Source: an uncultured Dysgonomonas sp. (lineage in GTDB: Bacteria; Bacteroidota; Bacteroidia; Bacteroidales; Dysgonomonadaceae). From it: 5,701 nucleotides of DNA. A program made the translations under genes and the position numbers. The notes under the pieces were generated by a model. That model was not told the DNA's origin, did not search any database, and saw nothing but the letters and a program-made list of their open reading frames with translations. This document shows positions 1 through 5,153 of this stretch, one piece after another. Numbering within the stretch: position 1 is the first letter of the stretch; each line of letters starts with the position of its first letter. Location of the stretch: contig CALYRA010000107.1 in NCBI GenBank assembly GCA_945292135.1, positions 1-5,701 of the forward strand, read 5' to 3'.

Positions 1-333
1 CTGATCTGTCCCTCTATTACAAAAAAAAGGTAAAAAAATTCTTGGTTGTTCTTAAATTGTTATGCACTAATAAAAGTGATATAATAAAAATTTGCGACGC
101 TTCGTTTCAGAACAGTTTTGAATCAATAATGTGTCATATATGCTATTAAATATATAAAATAAACGTATTTGTTTTATAATCAGTAGTAAAATGATATACT
201 TGGATATTTACATTCAATGAATGTACATTTTGCATGCGAATATTCCAAAAGTTAGAAACTAAATAAAAATCGCCTTTCAGACTACCTCAGTCCTACATTG
301 GATAAAAAAAACGAGAAAAAATATCAAAGTTCT
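1..333. other. A+T-rich non-coding region upstream of tRNA-Asn
   Basis: No open reading frame of convincing length or composition is present on either strand. Besides the repeat copy at 132-244, the only structure noted is the near-palindrome TTGAATCAAT at 118-127. The same 10 bases recur at 2917-2926, in the leader of the acetyltransferase gene. The gene to the left of the window, if any, is not visible. Confidence 0.6.
132..244. repeat. Possible decayed duplication, copy 1 (left of tRNA-Asn)
   Basis: This non-coding stretch shares an ordered series of short matches with 750-872: TGTCATATATG at 132-142, GTATTTGTTTT at 165-175, AGTAAAA at 185-191, TTGGA at 200-204, ATTTACATTCAA at 206-217 and GAATATT at 238-244. 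The second copy has the same elements in the same order, about 610-640 bases further on. Inside this copy, 209-225 is a perfect inverted repeat, TACATTCA and TGAATGTA around one A. No coding potential was seen. The DNA is very A+T-rich, so some matches may be chance; common origin is an inference. Confidence 0.3.
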
Positions 334-363
334 TTTGTATTTAATAAATAAATTATATTTTTG
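334..363 (+). promoter_or_regulatory. Promoter of tRNA-Asn
   Basis: A TTTG box at 334-337 is followed after 18 bases by TATTTTTG at 356-363. This fits the Bacteroidetes housekeeping promoter (-33 TTTG, -7 TAnnTTTG). Transcription would start near 370, some 20 bases before the mature tRNA. A small hairpin, GCTTT/AAAGC at 368-372 and 377-381, overlaps the predicted start and short 5' leader. Confidence 0.7.
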
Positions 364-391
364 CAATGCTTTTGGTAAAGCAAGATTGTAT

Positions 392-465
392 TCTTCCTTA
401 GCTCAGTTGGTTAGAGCATCTGACTGTTAATCAGAGGGTCCTTGGTTCAAGTCCAAGAGGAAGAG
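392..465 (+). tRNA. tRNA-Asn (anticodon GTT)
   Basis: A complete cloverleaf can be drawn by hand. The acceptor stem TCTTCCT (392-398) pairs with AGGAAGA (458-464), and the discriminator is G465. The D arm is GCTC...GAGC. The anticodon stem TCTGA/TCAGA (419-423, 431-435) encloses the loop CTGTTAA, with anticodon GTT at 426-428, which reads AAC and AAT. The T arm is CTTGG-TTCAAGT-CCAAG. The 3' CCA is not encoded, so it must be added after transcription. The gene stands alone between its own promoter and a terminator. Confidence 0.97.
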
Positions 466-470
466 CAGGA

Positions 471-508
471 GGCTGTAAAACATTGTTTTATAGCCTTTTC
501 ATTTTTTA
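471..508 (+). terminator. Rho-independent terminator of tRNA-Asn
   Basis: GGCTGTAAAAC (471-481) pairs with GTTTTATAGCC (485-495), giving an 11-base-pair stem with one G-T pair and a three-base loop. It is followed by TTTTC and then a further T-rich run. The stem begins five bases after the tRNA, so the transcription unit appears to contain only this tRNA. Confidence 0.85.
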
Positions 509-1110
509 TAAAATGATGACATTCTCAAAATAATTGCCCTTTTCTCTTTTTTTATTGTAACTATCACTTTAAGTTGTTTTTCACTCTTAGAGAAATCAGC
601 TTTATAGAAATTATCCTTTCAATATTGAGTGCTTTTTTTTCGATAATTAAATTATTCACTCAAAAGTTACTGAATATGCATCTTATTTAGAGATAAGAGC
701 ATAATTTTTATTAAAGATTGGCGATAGTATACAAATTAGAAGTACTGAATGTCATATATGAGTTTAACTTTGAGGTGTTTGTTTTTCAAATAGTTTTTTT
801 AGTAAAAGAAAAGTAAGCTTTTGGAATGAAAATTATTGAATAGATGATTTACATTCAAAATAAAAGAATATTATTTTACCGACCAACTATAAGTGTATCA
901 TGACAATTAAAGGGATTGTTAAATATATTTGTTTTTGTGCGTTTTCCCCTATTAATTTTTTTATAATTCTTTTTAATATAAAAGTTTGTTTATTTTTGCA
1001 ATAAGAATTTTTTATATCCAAAGGAATAAGATAATAATACTTAAATATAGAGAAAGCGTTTAGTTTTTGTGTACTGAAAAAGTCGAAATAAAAGTTGCAC
1101 ACAATTTAAA
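509..1110. other. Long A+T-rich non-coding region
   Basis: About 600 bases with no credible gene. The only sizeable frame, on the minus strand at 887-1102, starts with GTG and has a composition dictated by A+T-rich DNA. Structures seen: the second repeat copy at 750-872; an inverted repeat TTGAGTG/CACTCAA at 625-631 and 657-663 enclosing a T-run and a smaller near-palindrome; and a lone -7-like box TATTTTTG at 991-998 on the plus strand, with no matching -33 box at the right distance. That box could start transcription towards the G+C-rich block at 1112, but this is weak. Confidence 0.55.
750..872. repeat. Possible decayed duplication, copy 2 (right of tRNA-Asn)
   Basis: Counterpart of 132-244. 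The matching elements are TGTCATATATG at 750-760, GTGTTTGTTTT at 775-785, AGTAAAA at 801-807, TTGGA at 821-825, ATTTACATTCAA at 847-858 and GAATATT at 866-872. The palindromic right half TGAATGTA of copy 1 is not kept here. The two copies bracket the tRNA-Asn gene, but no integrase or element-like cargo lies between them. Confidence 0.3.
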
Positions 1111-1111
1111 C

Positions 1112-1232
1112 TTAATGCCCTCGTGCTTTAAAAGGCGGAAGGGTCTATGTGTGTGCCGGGCTTCGACTCCCATCAGTACCATAGGTTAATGCCCTTCCGC
1201 TTTTCTTAGTTGTTAATAACCTGGCACATAGG
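1112..1232 (+). ncRNA. G+C-rich structured block: leader RNA or small RNA candidate
   Basis: In spacer DNA that is otherwise mostly A and T, 1111-1200 is about half G+C (48 of 90 by hand count). GCGGAAGGG (1135-1143) pairs with CCCTTCCGC (1192-1200). Inside, CTATG (1145-1149) pairs with CATAG (1180-1184), and GGG (1158-1160) can pair with CCC (1169-1171). A different partner exists downstream: GTGCCGGG (1153-1160) can pair with CCTGGCAC (1220-1227) over eight positions with one G-T pair, and CTAT (1145-1148) with ATAG (1228-1231). That pairing could form a pseudoknot with the outer stem, or replace the inner hairpin. I do not recognise it as a known riboswitch, tmRNA, signal recognition particle RNA or 5S rRNA. 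The strand is chosen from the downstream gene and is not proven; the arms are nearly symmetrical. Confidence 0.4.
1130..1204. terminator. Strong hairpin with T-tail before the 72-codon gene
   Basis: The nine-base-pair G+C-rich stem 1135-1143/1192-1200 is flanked by AAAA (1130-1133) and TTTT (1201-1204), so it could act as an intrinsic terminator on either strand. On the plus strand it ends about 50 bases before the ATG of the 72-codon gene. It could therefore be a terminator within that gene's leader (attenuation), or the end of a separate small transcript. The long interior of about 48 bases, partly paired, is unusual for a simple terminator. Confidence 0.4.
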
Positions 1233-1256
1233 GCAACAGGGACAAATTGACCCAAG

Positions 1257-1475
1257 ATGAAAACAATTGATGTCAAACCGTTGGTAGAACTTTTAGAAGA
1301 GAACATAGATCCGGACCATTTAGCCACTTTATTAGATGAACTCATGTTTAATTATATGTCAATCCTTTTGCGAATGCAATTTTATAATAAAGAAGATGGC
1401 ATACCCCAAAATACAGAAGAAATTCTTTTCTTTATTAAAATGTTAAGAGATTGCCTTTGGAAATGTCACAAATGA
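1257..1475 (+). CDS. Small conserved-looking protein of unknown function, 72 aa
   Basis: Function not recognised. The protein begins MKTIDVKPLVELLEENIDPD and is acidic in its first half. It has leucine-rich, probably helical stretches (about residues 8-40 and 53-68) and two cysteines near the end (66 and 70). There is no signal peptide, clear membrane segment or catalytic motif; a small helical cytosolic protein or binding partner is plausible. It resembles, from memory only, short hypothetical proteins seen in Bacteroides genomes. The ATG at 1257 is chosen because the upstream DNA is the structured block and an A-rich start context is usual here; there is no SD. The stop codon overlaps the first base of the terminator stem. 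The preceding hairpin may control it. Confidence 0.7.
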   Translation: MKTIDVKPLVELLEENIDPDHLATLLDELMFNYMSILLRMQFYNKEDGIPQNTEEILFFIKMLRDCLWKCHK

Positions 1476-1519
1476 AAGACTATCAGATGATGTGTTCTGA
1501 CAGTCTTTTATCGTTTTTT
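1475..1519. terminator. Shared terminator between the 72-codon gene and prfB
   Basis: AAAGACT (1475-1481) pairs with AGTCTTT (1502-1508). After one A-C mismatch, TCAG (1483-1486) pairs with CTGA (1497-1500), leaving a 10-base loop. On the plus strand the stem is followed by TTTT and then a run of six T at 1514-1519. The two genes converge here and the stem lies 24 bases beyond the prfB stop codon, so it may also stop prfB transcription, although its T-tail on the minus strand is shorter. Confidence 0.75.
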
Positions 1520-1531
1520 GTTAAAGTTTTT

Positions 1532-2645
1532 TTAAGTCTCATCCCCAAATTCCATTAAGTACGATTTAATGAAATCATCAAGGTCGCCATTCATTATTGC
1601 GTTGACATTTGAAGATTGGAAGTTTGTACGGTGATCCTTCACCCGACGGTCATCAAACACATAACTACGTATTTGCGATCCCCATTCAATTTTTTTCTTA
1701 CCGGCTTCTACCTTTGCTACCTCTCGTCTGCGGCGTTCCAATTCCATTTCATACAATTGTGATTTTAATAGACGCATAGCATTGTCTTTGTTTCCAAATT
1801 GTGATCTGCTTTCCGTGTTTTCAATCACAATCTCTTTTTCTTCACCAGTATCAGGGTCATTATATTTATAATGTAAGCGTACGCCTGTTTCTACTTTATT
1901 CACATTTTGACCTCCGGCTCCACTTGATCGGAATGTGTCCCAGGTTATATCCGATGGATTAACATCTATCTCTATTGAATCATCAACTAACGGAACTACA
2001 AAAACAGAGGCAAATGAAGTCATCCTTTTGCCTTGAGCATTATAAGGCGAAACGCGTACAAGTCTGTGAACGCCATTTTCTGATTTAAGATATCCATAAG
2101 CATATTCGCCTTCCACTTGCAAAGTAGCAGTTTTGATGCCAGCTTCATCGCCATCTTGCCAATTGGTGATAGTCGTTTTATAACCTTTTGATTCGCACCA
2201 CCGTTGGTACATTCTGAAAAGCATTGAAGCCCAATCCTGACCTTCAGTTCCTCCGGCGCCGCTATTTATTTTGAGTACCGCTCCGAGCTTGTCTTCTTCT
2301 CGGCGTAACATATTTCTGAGTTCAAGATCTTCAATCAACGAAATTGCATTATTGAATGTTTCATCAACTTCCTCTTCGCTCGTAATTCCTTCTTTTTGGA
2401 AGTCAAAAGCAAGTTGAACTTCTTCAATAGCGTTATGTACAATATTATACCTTTCAATCCAACCTTTTAGTTCTCTGATAATTTTCATTTGGGCTTCGGC
2501 AGCCTTATTGTCATCCCAAAATCCGGGGACATGCGTTCTTAACTCTTCTTCTTCGAGTTGTATTTTCTTGGCATCAATGTCAAAGATACCCCCTTAACGC
2601 TTTCTCGCGTTCCAACGCATCTTTGAGTTGGTCTATTGTAATCAT
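1532..2645 (-). CDS. prfB: Peptide chain release factor 2, with programmed +1 frameshift
   Basis: Release factor 2 recognises UGA and UAA stop codons in the ribosomal A site and triggers release of the finished protein. The gene is read as 2645-2583, one base (2582) is skipped, then 2581-1532, giving 370 aa; the E. coli protein has 365. The first 21 codons (MITIDQLKDALE...RGYL) end at an in-frame TGA, and the frame continues as DIDAKKIQ. Residues 244-246 are the catalytic GGQ, inside SGAGGQNVNK. The stop-recognition tripeptide, SPF in E. coli, reads SPY at 199-201. The residue matching E. coli position 246 is Ser, as in the active forms. There is no SD before the ATG at 2645. The ATG at 2488 that a frame-blind search would choose lies inside the N-terminal domain and is not the real start. 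The gene is autoregulated: low RF2 lets the frameshift occur. Confidence 0.96.
2580..2594 (-). promoter_or_regulatory. prfB +1 programmed frameshift site
   Basis: Read on the minus strand: AGGGGG (2594-2589), TAT, CTT (2585-2583), TGA (2582-2580), then C. This is the canonical arrangement: an SD-like box three bases before a slippery CTT, followed by a poor-context UGA-C stop. As far as I recall, the 15 bases from AGG to TGA are the same as in E. coli. Slow termination at UGA when RF2 is scarce lets tRNA-Leu slip from CUU to UUU. Confidence 0.96.
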
Positions 2646-2686
2646 AAAGATTAGTTTTATTAAAGATTAAATTATTTTTTGAACTA

Positions 2687-2694
2687 CAAAGGTA
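2687..2694 (-). promoter_or_regulatory. Probable prfB promoter -7 box
   Basis: On the minus strand the sequence TACCTTTG matches TAnnTTTG exactly and lies about 41 bases before the prfB ATG, giving a 5' leader of roughly 35 bases. No good TTTG or TTG is found 18-20 bases upstream, so only half the promoter is supported. A short inverted repeat, ACTAC/GTAGT (2683-2687 and 2692-2696), overlaps the box. Confidence 0.5.
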
Positions 2695-2771
2695 GTAAAA
2701 TTAGATGTAAATAAATTTCGCTACCAAGAGATAAAAATATTAATATATTTTAATAAATGAGATACCCTTCT

Positions 2772-2801
2772 TTTGAAGCATAAAAAACTTCTATATCTTT
2801 G
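2772..2801 (+). promoter_or_regulatory. Promoter of the acetyltransferase gene
   Basis: TTTG at 2772-2775, an 18-base spacer and TATCTTTG at 2794-2801 match the Bacteroidetes -33/-7 consensus. Transcription would begin near 2808, leaving a leader of about 200 bases before the ATG at 3012. It faces away from the prfB promoter, so the two genes are divergently transcribed. Confidence 0.65.
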
Positions 2802-2807
2802 TGTTTG

Positions 2808-3011
2808 TGAAATATGATAAAACGCTTGGTTTCCAATATAAGAGTAAATTTAGTATTATCTTGTTTTAAGAGATATTTATTTGGTTATAGATAAAAAGAA
2901 TATCGAAATCATATTATTGAATCAATGATATATGATTCTTTGATAAAAGGGAGCTGTATAGCAGAATAAAGTATGGGAATATGAACGGCTAATTTTGGAA
3001 TGGTAATATAA
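2808..3011 (+). promoter_or_regulatory. Long 5' leader of the acetyltransferase mRNA
   Basis: The leader contains an inverted repeat, AATCATAT (2907-2914) and ATATGATT (2930-2937), around a 15-base centre holding TTGAATCAAT. There is also a 26-codon frame at 2814-2894 (MIKRLVSNIR...) beginning a few bases after the predicted transcript start. It is basic and hydrophobic but has no SD, and I cannot tell whether it is translated. No known riboswitch was recognised. The leader may simply be untranslated A+T-rich DNA. Confidence 0.3.
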
Positions 3012-3464
3012 ATGGGAAAAGAAATAGTCTGGAATGTAAAGTTATTTAATGAAATAACAATAGACGAACTTTACAATATTTTATATTTAAGATGTAAAGT
3101 GTTTGAAGTAGAACAAAATTGTCCGTATCTGGATACGGATTATAAAGACCAGAAAGCGATGCATGTGATGGGATATGTTGATGACAGATTAATCGCATAT
3201 TGCCGCCTGTTTCGTTCCGGCGATTACTTTGATGAAGCTAGTATTGGGCGTGTTGTCGCTGAAAAAGAATATCGTCGTTATGGTTATGGACACCAATTGA
3301 TGGATAAAGCAATAGAATTGCTGGCGCAGGTTTGGAATGAAAATAGAATAGTAATATCAGCGCAGCATTATTTGAAAAAATTTTACGAAACTCATGGCTT
3401 TCTTGCAATAAGTGATATCTACCTTGAAGATAACATACCTCACATCAGAATGCGCAGAGAATAA
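3012..3464 (+). CDS. GNAT-family N-acetyltransferase, ElaA type
   Basis: A 150-residue acetyl-CoA-dependent N-acetyltransferase of the GNAT fold, probably cytosolic; the substrate is unknown. The N-terminal part has the features of the ElaA group: a Trp near the start, then LYNILYLRCKVFEVEQ followed by NCPYLDTD (about residues 19-43). The acetyl-CoA binding region is IGRVV (78-82) followed by RRYGYG (88-93), which fits the family pattern R/Q-x-x-G-x-G/A. The strand and helix after it (ISAQHYLKKFYETHGF, 115-130) are also typical. Length is normal for ElaA proteins (about 150). The start at 3012 leaves the usual short lead before the conserved Trp; no SD precedes it. It has its own promoter and probably its own terminator, so no operon partner helps to define its role. 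Confidence 0.9.
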   Translation: MGKEIVWNVKLFNEITIDELYNILYLRCKVFEVEQNCPYLDTDYKDQKAMHVMGYVDDRLIAYCRLFRSGDYFDEASIGRVVAEKEYRRYGYGHQLMDKAIELLAQVWNENRIVISAQHYLKKFYETHGFLAISDIYLEDNIPHIRMRRE

Positions 3465-3501
3465 TTGTATATAGAATATTCTATTTTATTGTTTAGATTC
3501 A

Positions 3502-3521
3502 GGGGTTTAACTTTTAACCCC
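3502..3521 (+). terminator. Possible terminator hairpin after the acetyltransferase gene
   Basis: GGGGTT (3502-3507) and AA (3509-3510), with one bulged T, pair with TTAACCCC (3514-3521), leaving a three-base loop. The G+C-rich stem stands out in A+T-rich DNA 38 bases past the stop codon. It is not followed by a proper T-run, so termination is likely but not certain. A perfect 14-base palindrome, ATAGAATATTCTAT (3471-3484), followed by TTTT lies closer to the gene and could contribute. Confidence 0.4.
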
Positions 3522-3778
3522 CAGATTGATTATTATAATAGAAATTTTACAAATGGTTGATTTAAGTTTGTTAAAGTCTACCTATAAATTGAATAATAAT
3601 TTGGTTTCTTTTGATATATAGTTTATACCTCTTTATTAAATAAGATGTAGATTTTGATTGTTTTTTAGTCTCTAAATTATGATATTCATATATGAATCGT
3701 AATATGGTTATATGTTTTTTGATCCCTACTTATAATGATGATTAAATATGCGAACAAAGAAAATAAAAAATGAAACCC
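3522..3778. other. A+T-rich spacer before the rpsU promoter
   Basis: No convincing gene. One perfect 14-base palindrome, ATTCATATATGAAT (3684-3697), lies about 80 bases upstream of the rpsU -33 box. Its flanks extend the symmetry imperfectly. It could be an operator, or chance symmetry in A+T-rich DNA. Confidence 0.4.
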
Positions 3779-3809
3779 TTTGATAATAAATATTTAAATC
3801 ATATATTTG
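3779..3809 (+). promoter_or_regulatory. Promoter of the rpsU-xerC-hpf operon
   Basis: TTTG at 3779-3782, a 19-base spacer and TATATTTG at 3802-3809 fit the -33/-7 consensus well. Transcription should start around 3815-3818, which puts the very strong SD at 3821-3831 almost at the 5' end of the mRNA and gives rpsU a leader of about 170 bases. Confidence 0.75.
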
Positions 3810-3820
3810 CACCCCAAAAT

Positions 3821-3846
3821 AGAGAGGAGGTTTGATGGACTTTTGA
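3821..3846 (+). CDS. Leader micro-ORF with a near-perfect Shine-Dalgarno sequence
   Basis: AGAGAGGAGGT (3821-3831) matches 10 of 11 positions of the perfect complement of the 16S rRNA 3' end (AGAAAGGAGGT). Three bases later ATG (3835-3837) opens a frame of Met-Asp-Phe followed by TGA (3844-3846). The feature coordinates include the SD. None of the longer genes here has such a site. The peptide is too short to have a function of its own; the act of binding or initiating ribosomes is more likely to matter. Translation has not been shown. Confidence 0.5.
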
Positions 3847-3904
3847 ACAATAACATATTTTAAGTGAATGAAATATTGCTAAATATGCAGTGTTCAAAAT
3901 GGTC
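3838..3904 (+). promoter_or_regulatory. rpsU leader hairpin overlapping the micro-ORF
   Basis: TTTTGAACA (3841-3849) pairs perfectly with TGTTCAAAA (3891-3899). GAC (3838-3840) adds three pairs with GTC (3902-3904) across a two-base bulge. CATATTT (3854-3860) pairs with AAATATG (3881-3887) inside. The 5' arm contains codons 2 and 3 and the stop of the micro-ORF, so a ribosome sitting at the SD would prevent this stem. The same arm can pair instead with 3916-3927 (ATTGTTTTAAAA) with one bulge and one wobble. No T-run follows, so it is not an ordinary terminator. The A-rich segment 3940-3986 before the rpsU ATG looks unstructured. Confidence 0.5.
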
Positions 3905-3986
3905 TTGCAAATACAATTGTTTTAAAAACCAATCATTTTTAATTAAAAAAGTAATAAACAAAATAATAAAAGAATAAACCCGAATT

Positions 3987-4178
3987 ATGATTATTGTACC
4001 TTTGAAAGAGGGCGAAAATATTGAAAAAGCCCTTAAGAAATTTAAAAGAAAATACGAAAAAACAGGAGTCGTAAAAGAATTGAGAAGACGTCAAACTTTT
4101 GAAAAACAATCAGTTGAAAATAGAAAGAAAAAATTGCATGCAATTTATGTCCAAAAAATACGGCAATCTGAAGATTGA
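3987..4178 (+). CDS. rpsU: 30S ribosomal protein bS21
   Basis: A 63-residue basic protein, typical in length and sequence for bS21: MIIVPLKEGENIEKALKKFK, a central GVVKELRRRQTFEK and a Lys/Arg-rich C-terminal helix. It sits on the 30S platform near the 3' end of 16S rRNA. In Bacteroidota it helps to hold the anti-SD in a pocket so that it cannot pair with mRNA (reported for Flavobacterium johnsoniae ribosomes). The start has no SD but has A at -3 and an A-rich upstream region, as usual in this phylum. It is the first full gene of an operon with xerC (64 bases from the rpsU stop to the preferred ATG) and hpf. The leader with an SD and hairpin suggests feedback control by bS21 supply; this is inference. 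Confidence 0.96.
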   Translation: MIIVPLKEGENIEKALKKFKRKYEKTGVVKELRRRQTFEKQSVENRKKKLHAIYVQKIRQSED

Positions 4179-4242
4179 AAAAAACTTTGTAGATTAAAAT
4201 AATATTACATAACTTCGTCTATCTACTTACAATTTGAGTAAA

Positions 4243-5130
4243 ATGACGCAGTTAATCGAAAAATATTTGAGATATCTCCGTTATGAGAGGAATTATTCCC
4301 CCCATACGGAGATTTCTTATTCTGAAGACCTTTGTCAATTTGCTGAATTTGTCAATCAAAATCACAAAGGGATTGATTTGCGGGAAATAGATTCGGATAT
4401 TGTTCGCCTTTGGGTTGTATCTTTATTAGAGCTCAAATTGTCGGCGCGTACAGTTAATCGAAAATTAAGCGCGTTAAAATCTTTTTATCGCTACCTATTA
4501 CGTGTTGGTGAAGTGGAAAATAACCCACTGAAAAAAATAGTAGGTCCAAAGACGAAAAAGCCGTTTCCCTCATTTGTTAATTATTCCGATATGAAAAAAG
4601 TGTTATCGGAGGAAGACTTTGATTGTACATTTCTTTCGATGCGAGATCGGCTGATTCTTGAAATATTTTATGTGACAGGTATACGTCGAGCAGAATTAAT
4701 TGGAATAAAAGATGTTGATATAGACTTTTCAGCTAAAATATTGCAGGTTACAGGTAAAAGAAATAAACAACGGCTAATTCCTGTAAGCGACGCGCTGTTG
4801 AATATGATTGCATTATATATGTCTGCAAGGAATCGAGACGTAAAAGTGTTGTCAGGGTATTTGTTTGTGAAAGAAGATGGAGAACCATTATATCCGATGT
4901 TAGTACATCGCATAGTTAATGAGCGTTTGGCATGGATTCCGACTTTGACCAAAACCAGTCCTCATGTATTACGTCATTCTTTTGCGACAGGGATGCTCAA
5001 TAACGGAGCAGATATTAATGCGGTAAAAGAACTTTTAGGTCATTCAAGCTTGGCTTCAACAGAAGTATATACTCATACCTCATTCGAGGAATTAAAGAAA
5101 ATATATAATAAAGCTCATCCTCGAGCATAA
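4243..5130 (+). CDS. xerC: Tyrosine recombinase XerC-like
   Basis: A 295-residue site-specific recombinase of the Xer type, close to the usual 298. The Xer pair resolves chromosome dimers at dif during division. The N-terminal SAM-like core-binding domain covers about residues 3-85 (IEKYLRYLRYERNYSPHT, then SARTVNRKLSALKSFYRYLL). The catalytic domain follows, with all active residues: Arg148 in TGIRRAEL, Lys172 in VTGKRNKQR, His241 and Arg244 in HVLRH, His267 in LLGH and the nucleophile Tyr276 in EVYTH. The ATG at 4243 is preferred; a TTG three codons earlier (4234) would give 298 aa. XerC rather than XerD or a phage integrase is inferred from full length and the housekeeping location between rpsU and hpf; no mobile element is near. 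Confidence 0.9.
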   Translation: MTQLIEKYLRYLRYERNYSPHTEISYSEDLCQFAEFVNQNHKGIDLREIDSDIVRLWVVSLLELKLSARTVNRKLSALKSFYRYLLRVGEVENNPLKKIVGPKTKKPFPSFVNYSDMKKVLSEEDFDCTFLSMRDRLILEIFYVTGIRRAELIGIKDVDIDFSAKILQVTGKRNKQRLIPVSDALLNMIALYMSARNRDVKVLSGYLFVKEDGEPLYPMLVHRIVNERLAWIPTLTKTSPHVLRHSFATGMLNNGADINAVKELLGHSSLASTEVYTHTSFEELKKIYNKAHPRA

Positions 5131-5153
5131 GTCAAATTAAAGGATAAAATGTT

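Noticed and set aside
887..1102. Minus-strand frame of 71 codons
   Set aside because: It starts with GTG in very A+T-rich DNA, its composition (Lys, Ile, Phe, Tyr) is what such DNA encodes by chance, and no promoter or recognisable motif supports it.
1155..1180. Possible tRNA or tmRNA 3' end (CTTCGACTCCC ... ACCA)
   Set aside because: The would-be T stem does not pair around the TTCGACT loop, and no matching acceptor 5' half is present.
1150..1190. Resemblance to 5S rRNA on the minus strand (TGGTACTG then TGGGAG)
   Set aside because: These words recall the 3' part of bacterial 5S rRNA, but the spacing is too short, the rest of the 5S sequence is missing and no rRNA operon is near.
1145..1345. 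Minus-strand frame of 66 codons
   Set aside because: It overlaps the hairpin block and the start of the better-supported 72-codon gene, and its sequence has no protein-like pattern.
3553..3621. 22-codon plus-strand frame after the acetyltransferase
   Set aside because: It has no start signal or promoter and an A+T-driven composition; frames of this size are expected by chance.
4668..4952. Minus-strand frame inside xerC
   Set aside because: It is antisense to a region encoding catalytic residues of a clear recombinase gene, so it is a shadow frame. The minus-strand frame inside hpf (5195-5431) is rejected for the same reason.
4243..5130. Integrase of a mobile element, with tRNA attachment site
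   Set aside because: The recombinase is full-length Xer type in a housekeeping operon. No other element genes are present, and no duplicated tRNA 3' end was seen in the window.
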